The notes: generated by a model not told the origin, from the sequence alone. Positions 1 to 7,504 are shown, numbered from the stretch's first letter. The stretch: DNA of 10,508 nucleotides from an uncultured bacterium (GCA_947086625.1 CAMTZV010000010.1:1-10508); one strand, 5' to 3'. Made by a program: numbers and translations.

Positions 1-428
1 TCCACCAGCAAAATCCGCCATGGGCCTTCCGGTCGTTTCTGCCCGCGAAAAGCCGCAGAATCCGCCTGTGGCTCCTCCTCTTGCTGCATAAATTGCAGCC
101 AGGCTTCCCGGACGGGGGCGCGCCGCTGCCGCGACACGGGAACACGCCGTCCGCCCTTTGTCACGGCAAAGCCCCCCTCAATCGCCTGGATACAGCCCAG
201 ATTGACGATATAGGAGCGATGAGATTTCGCAAACTCCGGTCTTTCCAGAAGCGCCCCCTCAAAATCCGTAAGCGCGGCAGTCTCCTCGTGAACACCGCCG
301 TCCGCCATATGGAAGGACACCGTCTTATTGAAAACCTCTACATATTCAATTCCCTGAAAGGGGATTTTGACGGCGCCCTCCCTGTTTTCCAGCACAAGGG
401 CCGCTTCACCGTACACCGTAAGCTGCAT
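1..428 (-). CDS. LytTR DNA-binding protein, probably LytTR-receiver fusion (3' end off window)
   Basis: The first 142 codons are visible; the gene runs off the left edge. Residues about 1-110 form a complete LytTR DNA-binding domain: a strand reading GIEYVEVFNKTVSFHM, then FAKSHRSYIVNL and the closing RRVPVSRQRR, the usual landmarks of this fold in AgrA/LytR-type regulators. A charged linker (QQEEEPQAD, about 117-125) follows, and the last visible residues are WRILLV with the next codon starting GA (Asp or Glu). ILLV(D/E) is the typical first strand of a response-regulator receiver domain, so a LytTR-receiver order is likely, the reverse of the usual one. The start at 428 is chosen because AGGAGGAGG lies 3 bases upstream; an in-frame ATG at 458 has no such site. 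It lies 69 bases after the aldo/keto reductase stop and may be co-transcribed with it. The LytTR call is firm; the receiver is inference from six residues. Confidence 0.85.
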   Translation of the reverse strand, partial: MQLTVYGEAALVLENREGAVKIPFQGIEYVEVFNKTVSFHMADGGVHEETAALTDFEGALLERPEFAKSHRSYIVNLGCIQAIEGGFAVTKGGRRVPVSRQRRAPVREAWLQFMQQEEEPQADSAAFRGQKRPEGPWRILLV

Positions 429-497
429 GATCCTCCTCCTGCATATGGATTCCTGCATCAAATGATGCTGCCCGGATGCGCCGAAATGATTCGTCCT

Positions 498-1631
498 CTA
501 CATGGCAAGCTTCTTCTGAAAATCCGCCATTGCCTCGGAGATTTTGATCTGCTGCGGGCAGACGGCCTCGCAGCTTCTGCAGCCCACGCACGCGGACGGC
601 TGCTTCTCCTGCGGCACTGCCATAAGCGCCATCGGCGCGATAAAGCCGCCCGCGGTAAAGCAGTGCTCATTGTAGAGCGAGATAAGGTGCGGGATGTCCA
701 GCCCCTGCGGGCAGTGCGACGTACAGTAATGGCACGCGGTGCACGGCAAAGTCTTCCCGATCATACCGCGCGCCACGCTAAGCAGCGCGTCCATCTCCTG
801 CGCCGAAAGCGGCGCATCCTCCTCGAAGGTCGCGACATTCTCCATGAGCTGCGCCAGATTCGACATGCCCGAAAGCGTCACCGTTACCGCGGGAATGCTC
901 TGCAAAAACCGAAACGCCCACGCGGGAACCGACTCGCTGCCGCGCAGCTTTTTTAACGTCTGCTCCGCCTCCTTCGAAAGTGCGGCAAGCTTGCCGCCGC
1001 GCAGCGGCTCCATCACCCACACCGGAATGCCGTAGGATTTGAGCAGCTCCAGCTTCTCCTTCGCATTCTGGAACTCGTAGTCCACATAGTTGAGCTGGAT
1101 CTGACAGAACTCCATATCCTTGCCGTAAGCGTCCAGAAACCGCTTCATAACCGCAACACTCCCGTGCGCCGAAAAGCCTAAGTGACGGATGCGCTTATTT
1201 TTCTTCTGCTCCATGAGGTATATATAAATACCGTATTTCTCATCGTCCAGATACGCGTCGATGTTCATCTCGCACACGTTGTGGAAGAGGTAGAAATCAA
1301 AATAATCCACCTTGCACTTCTCGAGCTGCCTCTCAAAAATCTCCCGCACCTTCGGCATGTTGGCCAGATCGTAGCCCGGGAACTTTGTCGCGAGATAAAA
1401 GCTGTCGCGATCGTACTTCCTCAGCACATTTCCCATGACAATCTCGGAGTTGCCGCCGTGATAGCCCCACGCGGTGTCGTAGTAGTTGATCCCGTGCGCC
1501 ATTGCGTAGGCGACCATCTCTCCGACTGCCGCCTCATTGATATCCGCATCGTCCGTCCCGTTTAGCGGCAGGCGCATCGCGCCAAGGCCAAGCGCAGAAA
1601 GCTTCATTCCCTGAAAATCCCTGTAAAGCAT
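498..1631 (-). CDS. Aldo/keto reductase with C-terminal 4Fe-4S ferredoxin domain
   Basis: A 377-residue predicted cytoplasmic oxidoreductase. Residues about 1-285 form an aldo/keto reductase barrel: GLGAMRLPL near the start, then the catalytic tetrad D52 and Y57 (NYYDTAWGYHGG), K83 (ATKFPGY) and H117 (FYLFHNV), and GFSAHG at 152-157. Residues 297-307 (CTACHYCTSHC, followed by P) and 348-358 (CVGCRSCEAVC, followed by P) are two CxxCxxCxxxC motifs, each typical of a 4Fe-4S cluster. The length fits the ferredoxin-fused branch of the family, whose substrates are mostly unknown; electrons may pass between NAD(P)H or a substrate and the clusters. The start at 1631 has AAAGGAGG 6 bases upstream. A promoter with MerR-activated geometry lies just before it, suggesting inducible expression. 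All key residues are present and nothing looks truncated. Physiological substrate not assigned. Confidence 0.93.
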   Translation of the reverse strand: MLYRDFQGMKLSALGLGAMRLPLNGTDDADINEAAVGEMVAYAMAHGINYYDTAWGYHGGNSEIVMGNVLRKYDRDSFYLATKFPGYDLANMPKVREIFERQLEKCKVDYFDFYLFHNVCEMNIDAYLDDEKYGIYIYLMEQKKNKRIRHLGFSAHGSVAVMKRFLDAYGKDMEFCQIQLNYVDYEFQNAKEKLELLKSYGIPVWVMEPLRGGKLAALSKEAEQTLKKLRGSESVPAWAFRFLQSIPAVTVTLSGMSNLAQLMENVATFEEDAPLSAQEMDALLSVARGMIGKTLPCTACHYCTSHCPQGLDIPHLISLYNEHCFTAGGFIAPMALMAVPQEKQPSACVGCRSCEAVCPQQIKISEAMADFQKKLAM

Positions 1632-1665
1632 TGTGATCCTCCTTTAAATTTATATTGATAGATAC

Positions 1666-1696
1666 ACTATAAACCTAAAGCGGACTTTATGTTCAA
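1666..1696 (-). promoter_or_regulatory. Promoter of the aldo/keto reductase, MerR-family design
   Basis: On the minus strand a -35 element TTGAAC (1696-1691) and a -10 element TATAGT (1671-1666) are separated by 19 bases, 2 more than the usual 17. The spacer holds an inverted repeat, CATAAAG-TCCG-CTTTAGG (1691-1674), with 6 of 7 arm positions paired. A long spacer carrying a dyad is the hallmark of promoters activated by MerR-family proteins. The ribosome binding site and ATG (1631) follow at a suitable distance. No MerR gene is in the window, so the regulator is not identified. Confidence 0.6.
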
Positions 1697-1704
1697 GCCC
1701 TTTT

Positions 1705-2715
1705 TTACAATTTTACCCGATAAATATCCCCGGCAAACATATCTCCCATATACAGATACCCGTTGCGCGCCATCAGCGCCCGCGGCTCTGCCGGAATCCT
1801 GCCCTGCCGTCTCGAATTTGCCTCCAGCACAAGTGCGAGCTTTCCGTCCTGCAGACATTTGATACAGCCGTTGCCCGTGTCCGCAATGTAGAGCACACCC
1901 CGGTATACCGTGATCTGCTGCGGATTGGAAAGCGCCGCCTGCATCGGTTCCCCGAGGGCGTCCCCCTCCGCTCCGTTATCGCTCCCCGCGACAATTTTCA
2001 CCTTTCCGTTTGCAATTTTGCATATCCGGTGGTTGCCGGAATCGGCCACATAAAGAGCTCCGTTTTTATAAAACAGGCCGGTCGGCTCGCAGAAGCGCGA
2101 CTGCGCGAGCGTCCCGTTTTCACAGCCCGGCTCACCCGCCGCCCCTGCAAAAGTCGTCACAATCCCATCCGCATCGATCGCGCGGATCGTGTGATTTTCG
2201 GTGTCCGCCACGTAGACTGTCCCGTCGTCTGCGACAGCCAGCCCGGTGGGGCGGTTAAAGGTTGCCGCATCCGCTTTTCCGTTCAAAATCCCCGGCTCCT
2301 TTGCAATACCGGCAAAGGTCGTCACCTGATCGCCGTCGATCCTGCGGATCACATGGTTGCCCGTATCGCTGATGAGATAGCCTTCCCCGTAAGCCGCCAC
2401 ACTCCAGGGACTGTTAAAGCGCGCCTGCGTAAGCGTCCCGTCCGTATACCCGGCATTGCCCGGTATCCCCGCAAGCAGTGCGTAATCATCCTTTTTTAAC
2501 CGCATCCACACGGAATGATTCTCCGTGTCCACCATACAGATGTTTCCGCCGGGAACGCTTGCCATACCGGAAATGGACGCCATCGTCTGCGCCTTCTTCG
2601 CGTCTGCCGCCGGCAGCGTCTGCGCCGCGTCCACCGAAGAAAATCCGGCTCCGAAAAGGAGCGCCGCCGCAAGCGATACCGCCAAAATCCCCTTCTTCCG
2701 TGCCATATCTGCCAT
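1705..2715 (-). CDS. Secreted NHL-repeat beta-propeller protein
   Basis: A 336-residue protein with an N-terminal signal peptide (basic ARKKG, then hydrophobic ILAVSLAAALLFGAG; likely cut near residue 30 after SSVDA). The mature part is a set of NHL repeats, each ending in a D(T/S)xNH-like motif: DTENH at 63, DTGNH at 117, DTENH at 171, DSGNH at 225 and DTGNG at 279. These are exactly 54 residues apart; a divergent sixth copy (GDMFAGD) lies near 324. This predicts a six-bladed propeller, usually a binding or scaffold surface; no catalytic residues are recognised. It has no membrane anchor, LPxTG motif or lipobox. The start at 2715 is preferred because GGAAGG lies 9 bases upstream; a second in-frame ATG at 2706 is possible. 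It follows the CHASE2 cyclase gene by 109 bases and could share its transcript or use a weak promoter of its own. The fold is secure, the ligand unknown. Confidence 0.88.
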   Translation of the reverse strand: MADMARKKGILAVSLAAALLFGAGFSSVDAAQTLPAADAKKAQTMASISGMASVPGGNICMVDTENHSVWMRLKKDDYALLAGIPGNAGYTDGTLTQARFNSPWSVAAYGEGYLISDTGNHVIRRIDGDQVTTFAGIAKEPGILNGKADAATFNRPTGLAVADDGTVYVADTENHTIRAIDADGIVTTFAGAAGEPGCENGTLAQSRFCEPTGLFYKNGALYVADSGNHRICKIANGKVKIVAGSDNGAEGDALGEPMQAALSNPQQITVYRGVLYIADTGNGCIKCLQDGKLALVLEANSRRQGRIPAEPRALMARNGYLYMGDMFAGDIYRVKL

Positions 2716-2732
2716 ACCTGTTTTCCTTCCCT

Positions 2733-2761
2733 TCTATAACTAATAAATAAGAACAATACAA
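2733..2761 (-). promoter_or_regulatory. Possible weak promoter of the NHL gene
   Basis: In the AT-rich gap before the NHL gene the minus strand shows TTGTAT (2761-2756), a 17-base spacer and TATAGA (2738-2733). The -10 matches 4 of 6 consensus bases and the -35 only 3 of 6. The position is plausible, but in such AT-rich DNA chance matches are common. Confidence 0.25.
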
Positions 2762-2822
2762 AAAATGATACACCATCTCTGCCGCACAGGCCGTACAGGC
2801 GAAATGAGAGCAAAGAGAGATG
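2762..2822 (-). terminator. Possible terminator or long-arm inverted repeat after the cyclase gene
   Basis: Just after the cyclase stop, CATCTCT (2822-2816 on the minus strand) pairs perfectly with AGAGATG (2780-2774) across 35 bases. A run of six Ts follows at about 2766-2761. The stem is only 7 pairs and the T run starts some 8 bases after it, so this is a weak candidate. If it works, it would separate the signalling operon from the NHL gene. Confidence 0.25.
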
Positions 2823-2824
2823 AC

Positions 2825-4633
2825 CTACAGCAGCCGCTCCGCCCGCAGCACCTCAAAGCCCGCCGCTTTGCCCTTCAGTGTGATGGAATCTCCAAGCGAC
2901 GTGAACTGTACGCGCCCCTCCAACGCATCCGCCACCGCACGACTCACATAGATCATGCCGCCCGGCGCGTTCGCCTCGAGACGGGAGGCGGTGTTGACCG
3001 TATCCCCGATCGCCGTGTAGTCCATACGGTTTTTCGCGCCGATATTGCCCACGACCGCCGGACCATAGTGGACGCCGATCCCAAAGCCGACCGTGCGCCC
3101 GTATTTCTCCTGCAGTTCCTCCTGCAGCGCCCGCGCGCCCTCGCGCATGTCAAACGCCGTCTTTACCGCTTTGTAAATACTGTCCTCCTGCGGCAGCGGC
3201 GCACCCCAGAACGCCATCGTGCAGTCACCGATGAACTTGTCCAGCGTCCCGGTATTTTTGAAGATACACTCGCTGGTCAAAGTCAAATATCGATTTAAAA
3301 TCTCTACAATCTCTTCCGGATTCATAAGCTCCGACATGGAGGTAAATCCCCGGATATCGACAAAGAGCACCGCAATGTCGCAAAGCCGGCCGCCTAAGGC
3401 AGCCGCATCCGAACCCTCCTTCAACAGCTCCGAGACGATCTCCGGCGCCACATAGCGCTCAAACGTCGCCGTCACCCGGCGCTTCTCAAGCGTCTCCCGC
3501 ACATAATTTGACGCCACGCTCACCACGTAAAGCACAGCAACGGCCGCCACGAGATACAGCGGTGAGAGGACAACACCTCCGGCTGCTGCCGCAAAACAAA
3601 CCGCGATATAACAAACGACCGTTCCTGCCAGCACAAGCGTTGCGGGGAGCATCCTTCTGCGATAAAAAAACATGCCGCACAATATACTCACGACAAACAA
3701 GGCAAGCGCCTGCCAGGCGTTTGGAAGCTCCCGCATCGTCCGCCCGTGAATGAGCGCGTCGAGCATGTTCGCCTGGTACTCAATACCGTACATCTTCGTC
3801 GCATGGTCGATGGCAGTCGTAAAATCGTCCTGCATGCCCGCCGCATACGGCCCGATCAAGACGATCTTTCCCGCATAGACAGAACGGTCGATCATTCCGT
3901 CCAACAGATCGATGACACCGTAGCCATCACTGTAATCGCCGGGATTTCCCTGGAACGGTACATAATAGCAATCCCTGCTGTCACAAAAAGGCACGGTGTC
4001 CGCCGCAATCCCCTTCGATTCGCAGTAAAGCTCATATATTTTCCGGTGAAACGAGGGCACGGCCGTGCCGTCGGGCAGCCGGATCTCCCAGATACCGTGG
4101 CGCAGGATGCCGTCCCGGTCAAACATGGAATTGATGTGTCCCTGAAAGCTGTTCTCCTTTAAGGCCTCGTAGGGCTCGTCAAACGCCACCAGCCCATCCG
4201 CCATATAAAAGCTGCCGTCGTCTTCCGTCACAAGCGTCGTGTCATACGTCCCGGCACACGCCGCAACGACCGGACAGCCCGCGCCCGCCATTTCGGCAAG
4301 ATACGCGTCGCCCTCCGGATCGTCCGACTCCCCGACGTATAGCACGTCGAGCGCCACAACCGCAGGCGCCGTCGCAGGATCTTCGTTTAAAATTGCGAGC
4401 ACATCCCCCATGAGCGCCCTGCCCCAGTCCCCGAAGGGACCGAGCGCGTCAAGGCTCGCCTGATCGATGTTGATGAGGACGATCTCGCCGTCCTTTGGCA
4501 CCGGACGCTGGCAGATCAGATCCGAAAACGCCTGATCCTGCGAATAAAAGACGTTTCCGAGCATCAGTCCCGCAAAGAGCGCGCCGACGAGCAGCCCGCC
4601 AGCCATCCGGTGAAAAAGATTTTTCTTATCCAT
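2825..4633 (-). CDS. CHASE2-domain class III adenylate cyclase (membrane sensor)
   Basis: A 602-residue membrane enzyme that should convert ATP to cAMP. Order: short cytoplasmic start, membrane segment about 11-30, an extracellular CHASE2 sensor about 31-300 (ending in YGIEYQANMLDAL), three membrane segments (about 305-323, 329-350, 353-374), a short basic linker, then a class III cyclase domain about 412-600. Both metal-binding aspartates are present (D426 in VLFVDIRGF, D470 in DKFIGD). K466 and T540 (MDYTAIGD) sit at the purine-recognition positions, the Lys/Thr pair of class IIIb adenylyl cyclases, and N547 and R551 (VNTASRLE) are the transition-state residues. The domain therefore looks active and specific for ATP. 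The start is 6 bases after the FecR stop with no good Shine-Dalgarno site, suggesting translational coupling. CHASE2 beside FecR implies sensing outside the membrane. The cyclase call is very firm; the ligand is unknown. Confidence 0.95.
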   Translation of the reverse strand: MDKKNLFHRMAGGLLVGALFAGLMLGNVFYSQDQAFSDLICQRPVPKDGEIVLINIDQASLDALGPFGDWGRALMGDVLAILNEDPATAPAVVALDVLYVGESDDPEGDAYLAEMAGAGCPVVAACAGTYDTTLVTEDDGSFYMADGLVAFDEPYEALKENSFQGHINSMFDRDGILRHGIWEIRLPDGTAVPSFHRKIYELYCESKGIAADTVPFCDSRDCYYVPFQGNPGDYSDGYGVIDLLDGMIDRSVYAGKIVLIGPYAAGMQDDFTTAIDHATKMYGIEYQANMLDALIHGRTMRELPNAWQALALFVVSILCGMFFYRRRMLPATLVLAGTVVCYIAVCFAAAAGGVVLSPLYLVAAVAVLYVVSVASNYVRETLEKRRVTATFERYVAPEIVSELLKEGSDAAALGGRLCDIAVLFVDIRGFTSMSELMNPEEIVEILNRYLTLTSECIFKNTGTLDKFIGDCTMAFWGAPLPQEDSIYKAVKTAFDMREGARALQEELQEKYGRTVGFGIGVHYGPAVVGNIGAKNRMDYTAIGDTVNTASRLEANAPGGMIYVSRAVADALEGRVQFTSLGDSITLKGKAAGFEVLRAERLL

Positions 4634-4639
4634 ATGCCG

Positions 4640-5968
4640 TTACGCGCCGCTTCCCGCAGACTGCTTTGACGTCTCGACAAACTTGCCGAAGCCTCCGAGC
4701 AATACCTTTCCCTTGCCCTCCAGCTTATCCGCCTTAAGCATGCTGAAATTGTAGACAACGCCCTTTTCGTTGACCTTAATGCTGCCTGTGAGCTGTAAGC
4801 TCGCACTCTGATCGATATAGAGCGCGGCATTATTATCGATCGTCCACTCTTTGCCGGTGATCGTCACACTGTCCAGAACGAGCACCTTCCCGTCGTTGAT
4901 ATTTAAGGTGTCGATATTGATCTGATTCGTCGTCCCCGTGGAACCGCCCTTTATGTACACGGTCTTCTTCGTATTCCACGCCTGCTCGATCTCCTGCTTT
5001 ACGTCCTTTCCGGCAGCAATTACCGTGTCCAGATCGATCAGGGCAAGATCGCTGCTGCTAAAATCCCACTTTGGCATCTCGATCTTTTCCGGCTGCTCGG
5101 GCTTTGTCGGATCGGTCGGCTGTGTCGGGTCTGTCGGCTGTGTCGGCTGATCGGGCTTTGACGGCTGCTCCGGCTGCGTGGGCTGCTCGGGCTTCGTCGG
5201 CTGCTCCGGCTTTTCGGGCTGGACGGGCGGCTGCGGCTGTGTCGGCTGAACCGTCTCTATGATCTTTTGTACGTCGGGCCCGCCCATCTCGGTGATTTTC
5301 TGCTGCAAGGCCGTATCCTTTGCGACCTCCTCTGCCGCAAAAGCCGGAACTTCCGCGGGCGCAAGCACTGTGACAGCCGGGACCGTCTGCGCATTTTTCG
5401 TAAGCGTCAGCTTCTGGCCGCTCTTTAAGGCAACCGGCTCCACCTCCCCGGTCTTCGGGTTTTTCCAGTTAATCTCCAAGGCGCCCTCCAGGAGATACAC
5501 GCTTGCCGTATCGTTACCTGCCGCCTCGATAACGCCGCACGTGCCGCGCACACCGGTCACCATCGTGGAAGTCTGCACGTCCATCGACTCTCCGGTCTTC
5601 AAGGGTACGTTCACGTTGAAAAACAGCTTTCCCTTTTTCACAAGAAGCTTCAGCTTCCTGCCGTCCTGACGCACCTGAACCTTTGCGTTGGCATCCAGCT
5701 TCACCGCCTTGCTCGAATCAAGGCTGATATAAGCATAGCTGCCGCTTCCGGTCTCGATGACGTTGCCGTTGTAGAGACGCATATTCTTTGTAATACTTCT
5801 CGCGCTCCCGTTCAGCGTCCTGAGCGTCACACGCGGTCCGCTCGTCGCGGCCAGCCGCATTGTCGTGGCTCTCGCGACCGCGCCGAATACCGTCACGCAC
5901 ATGCCCAGCGCCAGCGTACACGCCAGAAGCAGGCACAACATCCGTTTCACATTTCCGTTTCTTTTCAT
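4640..5968 (-). CDS. Secreted FecR-domain protein with Pro-rich linker and beta-rich C-terminus
   Basis: A 442-residue exported protein. Residues 1-34 form a signal peptide (MKRNGNVKRM, then LCLLLACTLALGM, likely cut near VARA). Residues about 45-165 are a FecR domain, with its repeated short strands (GSYAYISLDSSKAVKLDANA) and the signature TGVRGTCGV at 138-146. Residues 241-296 are a repetitive PEQPT/QPTDPT linker, and 345-425 are strand-rich (TLNINDGKVLVLDSVTIT, LYIDQSASLQL), resembling a short beta-solenoid. Unlike Gram-negative FecR there is no cytoplasmic anti-sigma part, and no sigma factor gene is nearby. It has no LPxTG motif; the LLAC at 14-17 comes too early in the hydrophobic core for a convincing lipobox. 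AAAGGAG lies 10 bases before the start. Placed between HD-GYP and CHASE2 cyclase genes in one operon, it is a candidate extracellular partner of the CHASE2 sensor (inference). Confidence 0.9.
   Translation of the reverse strand: MKRNGNVKRMLCLLLACTLALGMCVTVFGAVARATTMRLAATSGPRVTLRTLNGSARSITKNMRLYNGNVIETGSGSYAYISLDSSKAVKLDANAKVQVRQDGRKLKLLVKKGKLFFNVNVPLKTGESMDVQTSTMVTGVRGTCGVIEAAGNDTASVYLLEGALEINWKNPKTGEVEPVALKSGQKLTLTKNAQTVPAVTVLAPAEVPAFAAEEVAKDTALQQKITEMGGPDVQKIIETVQPTQPQPPVQPEKPEQPTKPEQPTQPEQPSKPDQPTQPTDPTQPTDPTKPEQPEKIEMPKWDFSSSDLALIDLDTVIAAGKDVKQEIEQAWNTKKTVYIKGGSTGTTNQINIDTLNINDGKVLVLDSVTITGKEWTIDNNAALYIDQSASLQLTGSIKVNEKGVVYNFSMLKADKLEGKGKVLLGGFGKFVETSKQSAGSGA
5084..5248 (-). repeat. Low-complexity Pro/Gln/Glu/Thr repeat in the FecR gene
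   Basis: This stretch encodes residues 241-295 of the FecR protein as imperfect short units such as PEQPTK, PEQPTQ, QPTDPT and QPTDPTK. The DNA is a run of related 9-18 base units (GTCGG and GGCTGCTC recur on the plus strand), so it can expand or contract by slippage. In exported Gram-positive proteins such Pro-rich segments usually act as stiff spacers across the cell wall. Confidence 0.9.
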
Positions 5969-6028
5969 TTTGTTGGAACTCCTTTCTCTTCATTTTACAA
6001 TTTTTTTACAGGCAAAACCGGCTATCCG

Positions 6029-7504
6029 CTATCGCTCATCCGTCTGCCCGCTTTCGGGCAGGGGTTTCCATGCCCCGCTCTCCTCAAATAATTCGACGAT
6101 GTTCCGGTCCAGCTCCCCCCGATCCGCCATCCGGTAAAGAATGGCAAACGAGTCGTCGATTTGGATTGCACCTTTATATTTACGGTCTCTTGCAGTCAAA
6201 GCCTCATAAATATCGATAATCATCAAAAGCCGCGACTCCATGCTGATCTGATCCCCCGTAAGCCCCCGCGGGTAGCCGCTGCCGTCAAGCCGCTCGTGGT
6301 GCTGGCTCGCCCACAGCAGAATCTTGCTGTAGCTGCCCTCGAGGTTCATCTGGGTCAGCATCCGCTCCGTCATGGCCGCATGCTTCTGCATCTCCTTTCG
6401 CTCCGCCGTCGTGAGCGTCCCTTTCCGCACGAGCAGCTGGTCGCGCTCCTCCGGCGTGACCCACGGACATACGCTTCCGTCCGTCTCCCGGTATGTCTCC
6501 CGCGCAAGCTCCTTCACGCGGTCGCGATAGTCGTCGGTCAGGTAGCCCGCCGTGTTGACCTCCTGCACAAGCGCTTTTGCTTCCGCAAGCCTTTCATAAC
6601 GGCTTTTACACTTCTCCGGTGCAAGCGTTCCGGAGAGCTCCTCAATCTGCGTCAACAGCCCGATCCTTTCAAGCCGGGCGTGGAGCCGCTCCTCGTTTGC
6701 GCCGAGACGGCTCGGCTTATCCATGATCTCCTGCGGAATGACGAGCTTGCCGATATCGTGCAGCCACGCGCTCATGAGAAATATCTGCTTATCCTCCTCC
6801 GAGAACTTCCACGAGAGCGGCTGCGCGTTCAGCCAGTCGATAAACCGTCCGGCGTAGCGCACCATCGTCTTCGTGTGGTTCGCGTTGTAGGGCGTACGCG
6901 CGTCGATCGCCGTCGTCATCACCTGCACAAAGGAATTCAGCATGTGCTGGATCTGATGGGAATAGCTGATATTGACGAGACAGATCGCCGCCTGCGAGCC
7001 AAGCGAGTGTAAAATCTGCTCATCCATCTGCGGAAACGGAATCACGTTCCCGTCCGCATCCATCGCATTGATCAGCTCCACCACGCCGATGACGTTTTCC
7101 TTGTCATCCTCCATCGGCACGACAAGCAGCGACTTCGTGTGGTAGCCCGTCATCGCGTCGTATTGTTTCGGACCGGAAAAATCGTACTCCGAGCACTCGT
7201 AGACATCCGGTATGTTGATGAGCCTGCGCTCAAGCGCCGAGAGCGCACAGACGTTGCTGCGCACAAGCGGCACCGGCGGCATATTGATCGCGTCCCCTTC
7301 GCTGCCCTGGTGCACGCCCTTCGAGCGCGTGATCATAATGTTAAATTCCAGCTCTGTGCCGTTGTTGATGTAGAGCGTCCCCCCGTCGCAGCCGGTTAAA
7401 TCCATCGCTGCCTCCAGGATCCGGTCCAAAAGCTTTTCCTTGCTGCGCTCCTTTGAGAAGGCGATCCCAAGGTTTAAAATCCGCTGTATTTTTTTGTCAT
7501 TCAT
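6029..7504 (-). CDS. GAF and HD-GYP domain protein, probable c-di-GMP phosphodiesterase
   Basis: A 491-residue cytoplasmic signalling enzyme. Residues about 20-180 are a GAF small-molecule sensor (LTGCDGGTLYI, SLLVVPMEDDKENVIGVVELIN). Residues about 190-475 are an HD-GYP phosphohydrolase: H210, H249-D250 with K253 (AWLHDIGKLVIP), H375, H402-H403 (QHHERLDGSG), G410-Y411-P412, and D431 (IIDIYEALTARD). This is the metal-binding set expected for hydrolysis of c-di-GMP. Between HDIGK and H375 lie about 120 residues, roughly 85-90 more than in a typical HD-GYP domain; the insert is charged and mostly helical, ending PWVTPEERDQLLVRKGTLT. I recall similar inserts in a GAF-HD branch but could not check. 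The ATG overlaps the upstream hydrolase stop (ATGA), showing coupled translation. FecR and adenylate cyclase genes follow, so the GAF domain might read a cyclic nucleotide (speculative). Activity is inferred from motifs. Confidence 0.92.
   Translation of the reverse strand: MNDKKIQRILNLGIAFSKERSKEKLLDRILEAAMDLTGCDGGTLYINNGTELEFNIMITRSKGVHQGSEGDAINMPPVPLVRSNVCALSALERRLINIPDVYECSEYDFSGPKQYDAMTGYHTKSLLVVPMEDDKENVIGVVELINAMDADGNVIPFPQMDEQILHSLGSQAAICLVNISYSHQIQHMLNSFVQVMTTAIDARTPYNANHTKTMVRYAGRFIDWLNAQPLSWKFSEEDKQIFLMSAWLHDIGKLVIPQEIMDKPSRLGANEERLHARLERIGLLTQIEELSGTLAPEKCKSRYERLAEAKALVQEVNTAGYLTDDYRDRVKELARETYRETDGSVCPWVTPEERDQLLVRKGTLTTAERKEMQKHAAMTERMLTQMNLEGSYSKILLWASQHHERLDGSGYPRGLTGDQISMESRLLMIIDIYEALTARDRKYKGAIQIDDSFAILYRMADRGELDRNIVELFEESGAWKPLPESGQTDER

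Noticed and set aside
455..468. GCATCA-AA-TGATGC palindrome after the aldo/keto reductase stop, as a terminator
   Set aside because: The arms are 6 bases with a 2-base gap and there is no T run; it is too short to call.
81..956. Long plus-strand open frame (291 codons)
   Set aside because: It lies opposite the LytTR and aldo/keto reductase genes, is very rich in Arg, His and Leu, shows no domain, and has no ribosome binding site.
1698..1706. T run at the end of the NHL gene as a terminator
   Set aside because: The Ts are on the plus strand, so the minus-strand transcript has As there, and no GC-rich stem precedes it.
5084..5248. Tandem repeats as a CRISPR array
   Set aside because: The units are short, in frame and encode a Pro-rich linker inside the FecR gene; there are no unique spacers.
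5917..5930. Lipobox (LLAC) in the FecR signal peptide
   Set aside because: The Cys at residue 17 follows only a few hydrophobic residues, and the hydrophobic core continues well past it, so ordinary cleavage near residue 34 fits better.
6161..7012. Plus-strand open frame of 283 codons
   Set aside because: It is antisense to the HD-GYP metal motifs, and its Arg/Leu/His-rich composition is typical of the reverse of a GC-rich gene.
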